Positions 1 through 9,278 are shown, counted from the first letter of the stretch. The stretch is DNA of 64,000 bases from JAPPFW01 sp965200835 (GCA_965200835.1 OZ241390.1:1364001-1428000), one strand, 5' to 3'. Numbers and translations: made by a program. Notes: a model not told the origin generated them from the letters alone.

Positions 1-1
1 A

Positions 2-682
2 GCATGGCGGAGCCTCCTCGAGCGTAGAGGCCTGCTCGTGCTTCAGCTCACTATGGGGAAGGGCAAGATCCGCGGATTCGGAGTGTGGGACGACTACACA
101 CCCCTGGTAGCGGTGAATACAGCATACGATCCAACGGCACGTATCTTTACTCTCTTTCATGAGGTTGCCCACCTCCTCACCCGTACCGACGCGGCGTGCC
201 GGAGTTTCGTGAAGCCAGACCGGCATGACCGAGATGCTGAGAGATGGTGCGAGCGCTTTGCGGCTTGCTTTCTCCTACCGGAGGAAGGGCTTAGAAAAGT
301 AGCTAGCGATAAGCGCTATGGCCTTACCGTGTCATCTCCTACTTCTCATCCTCAAAAGGCGCGCTTGATTGCCAATCGGTTCTCTGTCAGCACGAGGGCA
401 ACGGCTATCCGTTTGCAGGAGATTGGTCTAGTAAATTCGGATCTCTACACCACGGTCGAATTGCAACTGGCAGATCGAGATTGGAATACCGCTACCGGGG
501 GGGATGGAGGAGGTCGGACAGCTGTCGAAAAGCGGATCGGCCAGCTCGGCTCACGGGTAGTTGGAATCCTACTATCCGCAGCCGACCGGGGTCGGATGAA
601 CACCCGTGACCTCACTGACTACCTTGAGCTCAAGACAGGCGAAGTTATGGATCTGAAGAAGCTCCTACCCAGGCCTGGCTGA
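2..682 (+). CDS. ImmA/IrrE family metallo-endopeptidase (5' end outside window)
   Basis: The reading frame is open from base 2 and runs to a TGA at 680-682, so the true start lies left of the window; a GTG at 38 is only an internal codon. The visible part has the zinc-protease motif FHEVAH followed by LLTRTD, then WCERFAACFLLPEE, which is the hallmark of the ImmA/IrrE (COG2856) fold. In this family such proteins cleave or bind repressors, and they are often partnered with an Xre helix-turn-helix domain (which would lie outside the window) and with PIN-like toxins. The next gene starts 12 bases downstream and is such a PIN-like protein, so the pair is read as a toxin-antitoxin-like module. Base composition is lower in G+C than the genes after 1290. 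Confidence 0.88.
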   Translation, partial: AWRSLLERRGLLVLQLTMGKGKIRGFGVWDDYTPLVAVNTAYDPTARIFTLFHEVAHLLTRTDAACRSFVKPDRHDRDAERWCERFAACFLLPEEGLRKVASDKRYGLTVSSPTSHPQKARLIANRFSVSTRATAIRLQEIGLVNSDLYTTVELQLADRDWNTATGGDGGGRTAVEKRIGQLGSRVVGILLSAADRGRMNTRDLTDYLELKTGEVMDLKKLLPRPG

Positions 683-694
683 CCGATCCCGAGG

Positions 695-1211
695 ATGCAA
701 TTGGCCCTACCCTTACTGGAGTCCCAGGTCTGGTTGCTTGACTCATCAGCTCTGATCGCCGTCTAAGTCAATCATCCCTATCAACGAGCAATGGGAGGCG
801 TTTAAGTACTTGGAGCAAATGGCCACTCAGGCAGAGATAGCCATGCCAAGGAGAGTTATAAATGAGATGATCACCATCGCTCATCCTGACTTACCAGGTG
901 CGTGGGCTGGCGGGATTCGGGGAAAGTTGCAATTCACCCTTGATGTAGAAGACTCTTACATGAAGCACGTCATGAAGATAGCAGGTGACGTCGTGGATCC
1001 AAACAAGGGGGAGGAGGATGCTGACCCTTATGTAGTAGCTATGGCATACGAATTGAGTGACAAGGGTCATCGGGTCTGCGTTGTGACAAATGATACGGTC
1101 GACCGTGATAATCTCATAGCGGTGTCCACCGCTTGCGAGAGGCTTAGTCTCGAATGGTGCGGGATTCGAGACTTCCTAACCCACCTTGGGATACCTCTAC
1201 TCAAGGAGTGA
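695..1211 (+). pseudogene. PIN-like DUF4411 toxin, frameshifted near codon 23
   Basis: An ATG at 695 opens a frame reading QVWLLDSSALIAV, the usual first strand of a PIN-like domain with its metal-binding Asp, then hits TAA at 764-766. The following frame (from 765) continues KSIIPINEQWEAFKYLEQM and on through RRVINEM, HPDLPGAWAGG, VVDPNKGEEDADPYVVAMA and VVTNDTVDR to the TGA at 1209-1211. The two halves fit as one DUF4411-type protein of about 171 residues separated by one extra base near 764. Without repair only an N-terminally truncated product starting at TTG 810 could be made, lacking the first catalytic Asp. It follows the ImmA-like gene by 12 bases, the common order for this pair. Either a real inactivating mutation or an assembly indel. 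Confidence 0.75.
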
Positions 1212-1292
1212 GGATGAATCTCTTTCCTTTTTCGTTTGTTGACCGCTTGGGCTAACCGTCAGCCGTCCTCGCTCCTGGCCCCGGAGAGAGTC

Positions 1293-2297
1293 TCAGGTAT
1301 GGATCTCGATGCGGTCTCCATCCACTAGTGGGAAGGCGCGGCCTATCCGCCGGTCCGGATAGCCGGGGCGGATAAGGCGGGCGAACTTGAGATCGCGGGC
1401 GAAGTCCTTGTGGATCAGGGCGGCCACATCCAACAGGGTCTGGCCGCGCCTGATGGTGTAGGGCCGGTCGTCCTTCTTCTTGGCGGCCGACTCCGTATAC
1501 ACGCGGACGACCCCCAGGGCATCGAACAGCCACCGCCCCAGATGATCCGTCTCCTGGTTGGCGACGGACACAGCGAGCACCGGCAGGTCCAGTCCCAACA
1601 ACTCTTGCAAGACCTCCGCCTCGCCCGGCACGTCGTCGATCAGCTCCGCCTGTGCGGCCACCAGCACGGTCGGAAGGAACTTGGCGAAGGGATCCTCGGG
1701 ATCCGATGATGGTGCCATCTCTCCTGGCCAGGTTCCGGTCAGGTATACCCGCCGACTCTCCAGCACGCGCACCAGCTCGTCCACAGCGGTCACGCAGTCG
1801 GCCAGTGACAGATCGACCACCAGCAAAGCCCCATCCGCTGGCTGCAATGCATTGCCGATCCACGGCAGGGGAGTTTCGTTGGCCACCGGCGGAAGATCGA
1901 TCAGCTGGATTCCGACGTCATCCACCGGTGCCATCCCAGGTTGTGGGTATTGCGTGGTGAAGGGATAGGGGCCGATCGGTGCCCCGGATCCAGTAAGAGC
2001 ATCGTGAAGGGAGGACTTGCCGCTGTTGGGTGGGCCGAGCAGGGCGATCTGGCCCGCCCCTTCCGGGCGAAAGGTATACAGGGGGCCACCTCGAGTTCCC
2101 CCTTTCTTCGGCCCCGCCAGCTCGTCCGTCAGTTCCTTGATCCTGGTCTTGATGCCGGCCTGCAGGTGTTCGGTGCCCTTGTGCTTGGGGATGGTTCGCA
2201 GCATCGCCCGGAGGGCTACCAACCGCTCGCGAGGTTCCCGTGCGGACTTGTACTCGGCTTCCGCCTGCTTGTACGCCGGGGTCACGTTGGTGGGCAT
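1293..2297 (-). CDS. TGS-domain GTPase (DRG/Obg-like)
   Basis: Predicted P-loop GTPase of the DRG/Obg superfamily with a C-terminal TGS domain. From the chosen start the protein has 334 residues: an N-terminal helical region, the G1 loop GPPNSGKSS near residues 88-96, a G3-like DLPP near 130, and a TGS domain from about residue 265 (YTIRRGQTLLDVAALIHKDF) to the end. I chose ATG 2297 (MPTNVTPAYK) because the upstream extension to 2453 is low-complexity and would overlap the divergent gene at 2398. TGS GTPases of this kind usually bind ribosomes or RNA; the precise target is unknown. It converges on the ImmA/PIN module and is divergent from the hydrolase gene, with a 100-base promoter region between. 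Confidence 0.85.
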   Translation of the reverse strand: MPTNVTPAYKQAEAEYKSAREPRERLVALRAMLRTIPKHKGTEHLQAGIKTRIKELTDELAGPKKGGTRGGPLYTFRPEGAGQIALLGPPNSGKSSLHDALTGSGAPIGPYPFTTQYPQPGMAPVDDVGIQLIDLPPVANETPLPWIGNALQPADGALLVVDLSLADCVTAVDELVRVLESRRVYLTGTWPGEMAPSSDPEDPFAKFLPTVLVAAQAELIDDVPGEAEVLQELLGLDLPVLAVSVANQETDHLGRWLFDALGVVRVYTESAAKKKDDRPYTIRRGQTLLDVAALIHKDFARDLKFARLIRPGYPDRRIGRAFPLVDGDRIEIHT

Positions 2298-2397
2298 GGC
2301 TCTAATAATGCCTTGCCAGCCCATCGAATGGCACCTCCAATCCAAGTCTGCTTGTCGCTGACCGGTCCGCGCTGACCGGTGCGCTTCAGGATCTGGC

Positions 2398-3204
2398 ATG
2401 CCTATGCTCTCGCCCATGTTCGAGGAGCTGTCCGAGGATGTCTTCCGCCGCAACTATCCGTTCCTCAGCTCGAACGTGGGGGTAGTGGTCGGGGAGGACG
2501 GGGTATTGCTGGTAGATACCCGGGAGAGCCATGAATCCGCCGCCGAGCTGGTCGACGAGCTCCGGACCCTCACCCCCCGGCCGGTTCGCTGGGTAGTCAA
2601 TACCCACTGGCACTGGGATCATGTGTTCGGCAACTATGCCTTCCATCGGGCGGCGATCCTGGGACACCACAGATGCCGCCGCGCCCTGGAGGGGAGTCCC
2701 GCTCAGCACCGCCAAGACGCCCGCCGATGGATGCCTGCGGAGCGCTTCGAGGAGATCGACCGGGTGGTGATAGTGCCGCCGCAGCAGACGTTCGAGGCAC
2801 TGTCATCCGTCGACGTGGGCGGCCGGATCGTGGAGTTGAGCTACCACGGACGCGGTCACACCGATGCCGACATCCTGGTCCATTGCGGTGGGGTCACGTT
2901 CATGGGAGACCTGGTGGAAGGTGGGCTACCGCCGCAGATGGGCGACTCCTACCCGTTCGACTGGCCTGCCACCCTGGCCGCAGCCCGCCGCGCCATCGGA
3001 CAGGTGGTAGTTCCGGGCCATGGCAGGTTGCTGGAACTTGCCGAGGTCGATGATCAGCGCCTTCGTCTAGAGCGAGTGGCACGGATCCTCCGAGAGGTGT
3101 TGTACGAGGGCCGTTCCACCGAGGAGGCGATCCGCAACGGGCCGATTCCGGAGATCGGCATGCGCAAGGCTCTCAGGCGGGCTCGTCAGGCGCGAGGATC
3201 ATGA
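2398..3204 (+). CDS. MBL-fold metallo-hydrolase
   Basis: A 268-residue metallo-beta-lactamase fold protein. The zinc-binding HxHxDH motif reads NTHWHWDHVFGN near residues 64-75, with further ligands in GRGHTDADILVH (about 152-163) and VVPGHGRLL (about 203-211). This pattern is typical of the quinoprotein relay/beta-lactamase-like hydrolase subgroup; the substrate cannot be read from sequence. There is no obvious signal peptide, so it is probably cytoplasmic. It is transcribed away from the TGS GTPase gene and the class-III aminotransferase follows 128 bases later on the same strand. Confidence 0.9.
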   Translation: MPMLSPMFEELSEDVFRRNYPFLSSNVGVVVGEDGVLLVDTRESHESAAELVDELRTLTPRPVRWVVNTHWHWDHVFGNYAFHRAAILGHHRCRRALEGSPAQHRQDARRWMPAERFEEIDRVVIVPPQQTFEALSSVDVGGRIVELSYHGRGHTDADILVHCGGVTFMGDLVEGGLPPQMGDSYPFDWPATLAAARRAIGQVVVPGHGRLLELAEVDDQRLRLERVARILREVLYEGRSTEEAIRNGPIPEIGMRKALRRARQARGS

Positions 3205-3332
3205 ACAGAGACCTCGATGAGGTCGGGTAGGTCTGCCTGACTGGCAGGTATGCGAGAAGGCCGGATAGAAGGGCCTCCTTCACTCGGAGACGACACCGCA
3301 AACCCTCTGGGCTTCGCGCTGTCCGAACTACA

Positions 3333-4628
3333 ATGACCATGCGTATCCGCGAGTGGATCGAGAAACCTGTGAGCACCGATTCCTTCCGTTTCCTGCCCGG
3401 TGGAAGCATTGTTATGGGAACTCTCCCCGATGGCTCCAAAAGGGTCATCGCCGCTGGTGCCGGCTCGCGAGTATGGGACGAAAGCGGTCGGGAATACATC
3501 GATTGTCTGGTCGGTTCCGGTTCCCTGATTCTCGGTCACGCCCCTCCCGAAGTGGTCGAGGCAGTGACGCGGCAGGTTCGGCGGGGAAGCAACTTCTATG
3601 CAACCACCCGGCCTGCTCTGGACTTGGCGGAGCGGTTGGTCCATCACGTACCCAGCGCCGAGATGGTCCAGTTCTGCGGGTCGGGCAGCGAAGCCACCTT
3701 CTACGCCATGCGATTGGCCAGGGCGGTCACTGGCAAGTCCAGAGTGCTCAAGTTCGAGGGGGCTTTCCATGGAGGAAACGACTACGCCCTGATGAGTTGG
3801 ATCCCCGGCCAGGCGGGCGATTATCCAGAAGCTGTGCCTGACAGCATTGGAATACCACCGTCTATGGTCGGTGAGGTGCTCGTAGCACCGTTCAACGATC
3901 TGGATACCACCACCCGCATCGTGGAGGAGGCTTCCGATAGCCTGGCAGCCATCATCGTCGAGCCCCTTCAGCGGGTGATTTCCCCCGCTGCGGGGTTCTT
4001 GTCAGGGGTCAGGGAACTCTGCGATCGGCATGGGATCGTTCTCATATTCGACGAGATGGTGACCGGCTTCAGGTTCGGACTGGGTGGGGCTCAGCAACAT
4101 TATGGTGTAAAGCCGGACCTGACCTGTCTGGGCAAGATAATCGGCGGCGGATATCCGCTGGCAGCCGTAACGGGGCCGAGTTCCATGATGAGGCTCGCTT
4201 CTCATGACCGCCCTTTTCCGCATAGGGCCTTTATGTCAGGCACCTTGAACGGTAACCCGGTAGCAGCTGCCGCAGGGCTCAAGACCATCGACATACTGGA
4301 GCGACCGGGCACCTACCAGCGACTCTTCGAGATCGGTGATCGGATGCGGTCGGGTCTGGAGGACTTGTTCTCGGCCGCAGGCCTGGAAGCCCAGGTGGTC
4401 GGGGAAGGACCGCTTTTTCAACCCTTCCTGACCGCTACGCCGGTCGTCGACCATCGCAGCGCGTTGACTTCCGATGCTGCCACCGTACGTGCTCTGGCGG
4501 CCGGGGTGCTCAATCTGGGTGTCTTCACGACCGGAGAAAAGGGATACCTGACCCTTGCCCACGACGACGATGACATCCAGACCGTGCTCAAAGTGTGGGA
4601 ACGTTCGTTGCATCAGCTATCTGCATAA
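3333..4628 (+). CDS. class-III PLP-dependent aminotransferase (glutamate-1-semialdehyde aminomutase-like)
   Basis: A 431-residue class-III aminotransferase. Visible landmarks are the substrate/PLP region CGSGSEATFYAMRLARA near residue 111, EGAFHGGND, the cofactor-contacting FDEMVTGFRFG near 239, and the PLP lysine in CLGKIIGGGYPLA near 269. The fold and spacing resemble glutamate-1-semialdehyde 2,1-aminomutase, but the family contains many aminotransferases of other substrates. No heme genes are adjacent, so I do not assign hemL. The start ATG at 3333 gives a normal N-terminus; a second Met lies two codons in. Confidence 0.88.
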   Translation: MTMRIREWIEKPVSTDSFRFLPGGSIVMGTLPDGSKRVIAAGAGSRVWDESGREYIDCLVGSGSLILGHAPPEVVEAVTRQVRRGSNFYATTRPALDLAERLVHHVPSAEMVQFCGSGSEATFYAMRLARAVTGKSRVLKFEGAFHGGNDYALMSWIPGQAGDYPEAVPDSIGIPPSMVGEVLVAPFNDLDTTTRIVEEASDSLAAIIVEPLQRVISPAAGFLSGVRELCDRHGIVLIFDEMVTGFRFGLGGAQQHYGVKPDLTCLGKIIGGGYPLAAVTGPSSMMRLASHDRPFPHRAFMSGTLNGNPVAAAAGLKTIDILERPGTYQRLFEIGDRMRSGLEDLFSAAGLEAQVVGEGPLFQPFLTATPVVDHRSALTSDAATVRALAAGVLNLGVFTTGEKGYLTLAHDDDDIQTVLKVWERSLHQLSA

Positions 4629-4745
4629 CTCACTGCGCCAGCCTTCGTTCCGTCGAAGAAGGACCGGACGATGCTCGGAGGCCGATCAGTGACGGATAGG
4701 CCTGAGCGGGCGTAACCTAGGGGGCATCAGTTAGACAGGTAAACG

Positions 4746-7457
4746 ATGAGCACCTCTTGGAACTGGCCCGGATCTCGCTGGTGGCGGGTAGATCTGCACT
4801 GCCACTCGCCGGCGTCCCACGACTTCCAGTCTGAGGGCTCCCCGTCGTCTACCGACTGGATCGGATGGGTGGAAGCTGCCCGTGACGCCGGTCTCGATGC
4901 GGTGGCGATCACCGATCACAACACAGCCGCAGCTGTCGATCCTCTAAGAGAAGCCGCCACCCAGGTTGACAATGCTCCGGTGCTGTTTCCAGGCGTGGGG
5001 CTCACGGCTGCGGACGGCTTTCATCTCTTGTTGTTGATGGATCCGGCCCGAGAAGGGCAACACGTTCAAGACTTGCTGTCAGCCATGCAGGTCCCCGTCG
5101 AAACTAGGGGCACCCAGGAAGGCCGATCGCCGCTCAGCGCCGAGGAGATCCTGGGTAGATGCGACGACCAGGTGCTGGTTGTCGGAGCGCATGTGAATAG
5201 GGCGGGTGGCCTCCTCCAGCTCCCCGGGCAGCAGAGGATCGAGGTGCTTGGTCACCCTCAACTAGCCGCGGTTGAAGTAAACCCGTCTTATGAAGTCGAC
5301 CGGAGCTGGCTCGATGGAGGCCGCTCCGAGATCGGTCGCTCGATACCGATCGTCCACGGCTCCGATAGCCACCATTTCGGTGAGCATGGCCGGCGTCACA
5401 CCTGGATAAAGATGACCCGGCCTGATCTGGATGGCCTCCGACTGGCAATGCTCGACGGTACCGAATCGCTCCGGGTGTTCCCCGAAGGCTCCTCAGCCGA
5501 TCCCAACCGGAAGCACGCTCCTCAGGCCATAGAGAGCATCGAGGTCAGGACGGCCAGATACATGGGCCGATCCGACCCGATCACGGTACGACTCAATCCA
5601 TGGTTGAACGTGATCATCGGAGGCCGGGGCACCGGCAAATCCACACTGGTGGACTTCTGCCGGAAGGCACTACGCCGTGATGGGGAGTTGGACACGGTCG
5701 AGCGTAGTGAGGAAGGTTCCCTGCGAACGCTGTTCGACCGTCGTATGCAGGTCCCTTCCCAACGATATCTGGACGGCCTTCTCACCAAGGACACCAGGAT
5801 CGAGGTGGTCTATCGAAAGGACAGAACCCGGTTCGTCCTTGGCTGGAGTCAGGATGGTTCGGCACGCCCGATCGCCCTCCTCGATGGAGATAGCCGTCAT
5901 CCGGAAGAAGGGGACATTCGGGAGAGATTCCCGATGAGGATCTATAGCCAGAAGCAGTTGTTCGCGATAGCCCAGAACCCTAAGGCCCTCCTTACGGTGA
6001 TCGATGACAGCGAAGAGGTAAGTGGTGGAGTCCTGCTGCGTCGCATGGAGGAGCTGTCCCACCGCTACCTGGCCCTACGGGCCGAAGCGCGTTCGGAAAA
6101 GTTGAAGGCCGCAGACATCGCCAACCGCAAGGCTGCCCTGGCCGACGTTCGTAGGAAACTCGACGTTCTGGAAGAGGGCGGGCAGGCCCGAGCACTGAAC
6201 GACTACCGGAGGAGACGCCAACGTAATAACACCTGGACTGCCATACTCCGTCACGCGCAATCTGGACTAGATGCAGCGAGCGAGAGCATTCAAGAGATCC
6301 TCGTGGCAGACCTGGACAGGAGGGGCGACTACATCCCTGACGACCATTACCTGACCAGCCTACATGCTTCACTAACCGACAATATCGATAGCACACGATC
6401 GGATTTAGAGAGGATTGTCCAGGAAGCTAGGAGGCGTATCCAGGGAATCCTATCGAGCTATGATGCTGAGCAGTGGCAAGCCCGTCTCGATGCCAGTCAT
6501 CGCGAGGTGGAGCGAGTAAAGGCTGAGCTGGCGGCAGAGGGCATAACCGATCCTGCCGACTACTCACAGCTACTTGCACAGGAAGCACGACTTCGCTTAG
6601 AGATAGATTCCCTTACGGCCTCGGCTGCCCGAGCTAAGCGGATAGATAGTGAAGCCGATGAAGTCCTTGCCAATTACCGCAAGGTACGGGAAGAACTGAG
6701 TACCAAACGATGTCACTTTGCTGGTCATGTATCCAACGAGACATTTCAGGTTGAGATTCTACCGTTAGAGGACACAGGCGATCTTGCCGATCAACTAGGT
6801 GAAGCGGTCGGAAGCGAGTTCTTCGAGAAGGATCGGGAGGCTCTCGCCAGAGATATATCGGGTAAGGCCAGCCCGTGGGAGTGGGAACGGTTGGATGACT
6901 TTATCGGTGATGCTGCGGTGATCCGAGAAGGAGGCCAGGTCGCGAGAGGATTCAAGGATGGCCGCTTCGCCAAGAGGCTGCAAGGGATGGAACCGGAACG
7001 ATCCGACCGTCTGGGCCTCTATGTGCCGGAGGATGAGGTAAGTGTAAGTTTCCGAGATGATGACACGGCCGACTGGCGCCCTTTGGAGCACGGCTCACCG
7101 GGACAGCAGACGGCTGCGCTATTGGCCTTTGTGTTGGGGCACGGAACGGAGCCGATCGTACTCGACCAACCTGAGGATGACCTGGACAATACCCTCATCT
7201 ACGATCTGCTTGTGACGACCCTTCGGCGCACCAAGCAGACCCGCCAGGTCATGGTAGTTACCCACAATCCCAATATCGTGGTTCATGGGGATGCGGAGCT
7301 GGTGATCTCGCTGGAGTCGCATAAGGGTCAGAGTAGGATGGATGTGGTGGGTGGGCTGCAGGAGAGCAGGGTCCGTGCCGAGATTTGTCGAGTAATGGAA
7401 GGGGGCAGAGAAGCTTTCGAAAGGCGCTACCGCCGGATTATGCCACGGGATGGGTGA
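4746..7457 (+). CDS. PHP-domain plus SMC-like AAA ATPase (TrlF family)
   Basis: A 903-residue two-part protein. Residues about 15-240 form a PHP phosphoesterase domain with DLHCHSPASHD, AITDHNTAA, HVNRAGG and HGSDSHH, which supply metal-binding His/Asp residues. Then comes an ABC/SMC-type ATPase split by a coiled coil: Walker A GGRGTGKSTL near 292-301, helical coiled coil about 430-640, the signature-like region HGSPGQQTAALLAF near 780, Walker B PIVLDQPEDDLDN near 801, and the H-loop MVVTHNPN near 830. This is the arrangement NCBI names TrlF-family AAA-like ATPase. Similar nuclease-coupled ATPases act in anti-phage defence or nucleic-acid processing, but I know of no confirmed role for this protein. 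It overlaps the next gene by four bases, so the two are almost certainly translated together. Confidence 0.85.
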   Translation: MSTSWNWPGSRWWRVDLHCHSPASHDFQSEGSPSSTDWIGWVEAARDAGLDAVAITDHNTAAAVDPLREAATQVDNAPVLFPGVGLTAADGFHLLLLMDPAREGQHVQDLLSAMQVPVETRGTQEGRSPLSAEEILGRCDDQVLVVGAHVNRAGGLLQLPGQQRIEVLGHPQLAAVEVNPSYEVDRSWLDGGRSEIGRSIPIVHGSDSHHFGEHGRRHTWIKMTRPDLDGLRLAMLDGTESLRVFPEGSSADPNRKHAPQAIESIEVRTARYMGRSDPITVRLNPWLNVIIGGRGTGKSTLVDFCRKALRRDGELDTVERSEEGSLRTLFDRRMQVPSQRYLDGLLTKDTRIEVVYRKDRTRFVLGWSQDGSARPIALLDGDSRHPEEGDIRERFPMRIYSQKQLFAIAQNPKALLTVIDDSEEVSGGVLLRRMEELSHRYLALRAEARSEKLKAADIANRKAALADVRRKLDVLEEGGQARALNDYRRRRQRNNTWTAILRHAQSGLDAASESIQEILVADLDRRGDYIPDDHYLTSLHASLTDNIDSTRSDLERIVQEARRRIQGILSSYDAEQWQARLDASHREVERVKAELAAEGITDPADYSQLLAQEARLRLEIDSLTASAARAKRIDSEADEVLANYRKVREELSTKRCHFAGHVSNETFQVEILPLEDTGDLADQLGEAVGSEFFEKDREALARDISGKASPWEWERLDDFIGDAAVIREGGQVARGFKDGRFAKRLQGMEPERSDRLGLYVPEDEVSVSFRDDDTADWRPLEHGSPGQQTAALLAFVLGHGTEPIVLDQPEDDLDNTLIYDLLVTTLRRTKQTRQVMVVTHNPNIVVHGDAELVISLESHKGQSRMDVVGGLQESRVRAEICRVMEGGREAFERRYRRIMPRDG

Positions 7458-8647
7458 GTGTCGTGGTGACCACGAACGACTTGGAGCGAATGATCCTCCT
7501 CGGAGAAGATTCGTACTTAGAACTGAAGGACGTGCTGCTCAGCGGTTCAAGGATCATCGGGCCACGGCGGAAGAAGATGGCCGACATCGTGGCGGGAATG
7601 GCGAACAGCAGGGGTGGAACCATCGTGCTAGGGGTCGATGATAAGACGCGAGATGTCATCGGTATTCTCATCGAGAGCCTGGATGCAGTAGTGGGATGGA
7701 TCACCGAGATCTGTCTGGACTCACTTCAGCCGCCTATAAACGCATCGATCCGTCGCCTCGAACTACCTGGATCGTCAGGATGTGTGGTTCCAGTCATACT
7801 GGTTGATGTGCCAAGGAGTCTGTTCCTTCACGAAAGCCCTGGGGGGTTCTACGACAGGGTAGGTAGTTCGAATCGGCGCCTTACGCCGGATGTACTGGCT
7901 CGGCTCCTTCATGAGCGTAGCCAGACACGGTTCATCCGATTTGACGAGTCGGCCGTGCCTGGAAGTAGGCCGGAAGATCTCGATTCCCAGCTAACGGCCC
8001 GATTCTTGAGGAAGAAGGGTGAGAATATGAGTCCGGAGATCATCCACAGGCTCAGACTCATTGTTCGGGACGAACCGGAAGCTTCATACCTAACAGTCAC
8101 CGGGGCTCTCATGTGTACCCGGTCGCCAGAGAGGTGGCTACCGCACGCATATATTCAAGCCGTCCGTTATAGCGGTGAACGCAGAGACATCAACTACCAG
8201 CTGGATGCTAGAGACCTGACCGGTCCCCTCGACCAACAGGTCACGGAAGGCCTGCGATTCGTCCGTAGGAACGCCGTGGTTCGTGCCACGAAGGGCACGG
8301 TCCGCATCGAACGGCCTCAATACAGTGAGCGGGCCGTGTTCGAAGCTCTGGTCAACGCGGTGGCGCATCGGGACTACTCGATGGCCGGTGCTCGGATCCG
8401 GCTCCACATGTTCGACAACCGGATCGAGCTCTACGTACCTGGTGCGCTGGCCAACACGCTCACGGTCGACAGTATGGCCGATCGGCAATACTGCCGGAAC
8501 GAGCTCATCGTTTCGCTGCTGGCCCGCTGCCCGATAGCGGAAGGCGACTTTGCCCGGCAGTACATGATGGAACGACGGGGTGACGGGGTCCGATCATTCT
8601 GGAAGAGAGCTATGACCTGTCCGGACGGTATCCCGAGTACTCACTGA
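7454..8647 (+). CDS. AlbA_2 (Schlafen-like) ATP-binding protein, 3' frameshift
   Basis: Start GTG 7454 overlaps the upstream TGA in a GTGA junction (GTG at 7463 or 7466 are alternatives). The N-terminal AlbA_2/Schlafen domain shows ESxxLELKD-like EDSYLELKDVLLSG and GMANSRGGTIVLGVDD. The C-terminal half resembles the HATPase_c_4 region of RecG-like COG2865 proteins (FEALVNAVAHRDYS, NRIELYVPG). The literal ORF ends at 8647 with an atypical tail. Reading one base differently at 8590-8591 (CCC shortened to CC) restores IILEESYDLSGRYPEY and a tail to TGA 8689-8691, which suits the family better. The last 34 or so residues are therefore lost or the site is an assembly error. Likely partner of the PHP-ATPase. 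Confidence 0.8.
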   Translation: MSVVVTTNDLERMILLGEDSYLELKDVLLSGSRIIGPRRKKMADIVAGMANSRGGTIVLGVDDKTRDVIGILIESLDAVVGWITEICLDSLQPPINASIRRLELPGSSGCVVPVILVDVPRSLFLHESPGGFYDRVGSSNRRLTPDVLARLLHERSQTRFIRFDESAVPGSRPEDLDSQLTARFLRKKGENMSPEIIHRLRLIVRDEPEASYLTVTGALMCTRSPERWLPHAYIQAVRYSGERRDINYQLDARDLTGPLDQQVTEGLRFVRRNAVVRATKGTVRIERPQYSERAVFEALVNAVAHRDYSMAGARIRLHMFDNRIELYVPGALANTLTVDSMADRQYCRNELIVSLLARCPIAEGDFARQYMMERRGDGVRSFWKRAMTCPDGIPSTH

Positions 8648-8714
8648 TCGATGACAGCGAGCTCCGGCTGGTCATCTGGGCAGCCGAGTGAGCTAAAGGG
8701 TCCGGGACCGAGGG

Positions 8715-9278
8715 CTACCGGAAGTTCTCGTGAACTCGAGAGGCGGTGGGGCCTCGCTGACCCTGATACTTGGAGCCGGCCTCGAGCGACCCGTAGGGAT
8801 GGTCCGCCGGGGTCGTTAGCTGGTAGAAGCTGACCTGGCCGATCAGCATCTGGGGATAGATGGCGATCGGGAGATTGGCAACATTGGCCAGCTCCAAGGT
8901 GAGGTAGCCATCGAAACCTGGATCCACGAACCCGGCGGTCGAGTGGATGAGGAGCCCGATCCTCCCCAAGCTGGACTTGCCTTCCAAGCGGGCCACGATG
9001 TCGTCGGCTAGGCGGATCCGCTCGTAGGTGGCCCCCAGCACGAACTCGCCCGGATGCAGGATGAACCTTCCATCGGGCTCCACCACCATCTCCTTGGTGA
9101 GGTCGGGCTGGTAGGTCCTGGGGTCGATAAGCGGGTATCGATGGTTCTCGAACACCCGGAACACCCGGTCGACCCGCAGGTCCACCGAGGAGGGCTGCAC
9201 ATGGGCTTCCTCGTATGGGTCGATCCTGATGCGACCGGTCTCCGCCGCTGCTTTGATGTCCCGGTCCGAAAGGATCAC
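8715..9278 (-). CDS. dcd: dCTP deaminase, probably bifunctional deaminase/dUTPase
   Basis: A 187-residue trimeric-dUTPase-fold enzyme that deaminates dCTP in thymidylate synthesis. Key segments are HVQPSSVDLRVD, the catalytic GKSSLGRIGLLIHSTAGFVDPGFDG (shown here in part: EGKSSLGRIGLL, HSTAGFVDPGF), ELANVANLPI, IGQVSF and the C-terminal GSKYQGQRGPTASR. The GSKYQGQ/RGPT tail and the HSTAGF motif match the mycobacterial enzyme, which goes from dCTP to dUMP in one protein; that bifunctionality is inferred. The tRNA-Gly gene lies 92 bases upstream on the same strand. Confidence 0.95.
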   Translation of the reverse strand: MILSDRDIKAAAETGRIRIDPYEEAHVQPSSVDLRVDRVFRVFENHRYPLIDPRTYQPDLTKEMVVEPDGRFILHPGEFVLGATYERIRLADDIVARLEGKSSLGRIGLLIHSTAGFVDPGFDGYLTLELANVANLPIAIYPQMLIGQVSFYQLTTPADHPYGSLEAGSKYQGQRGPTASRVHENFR

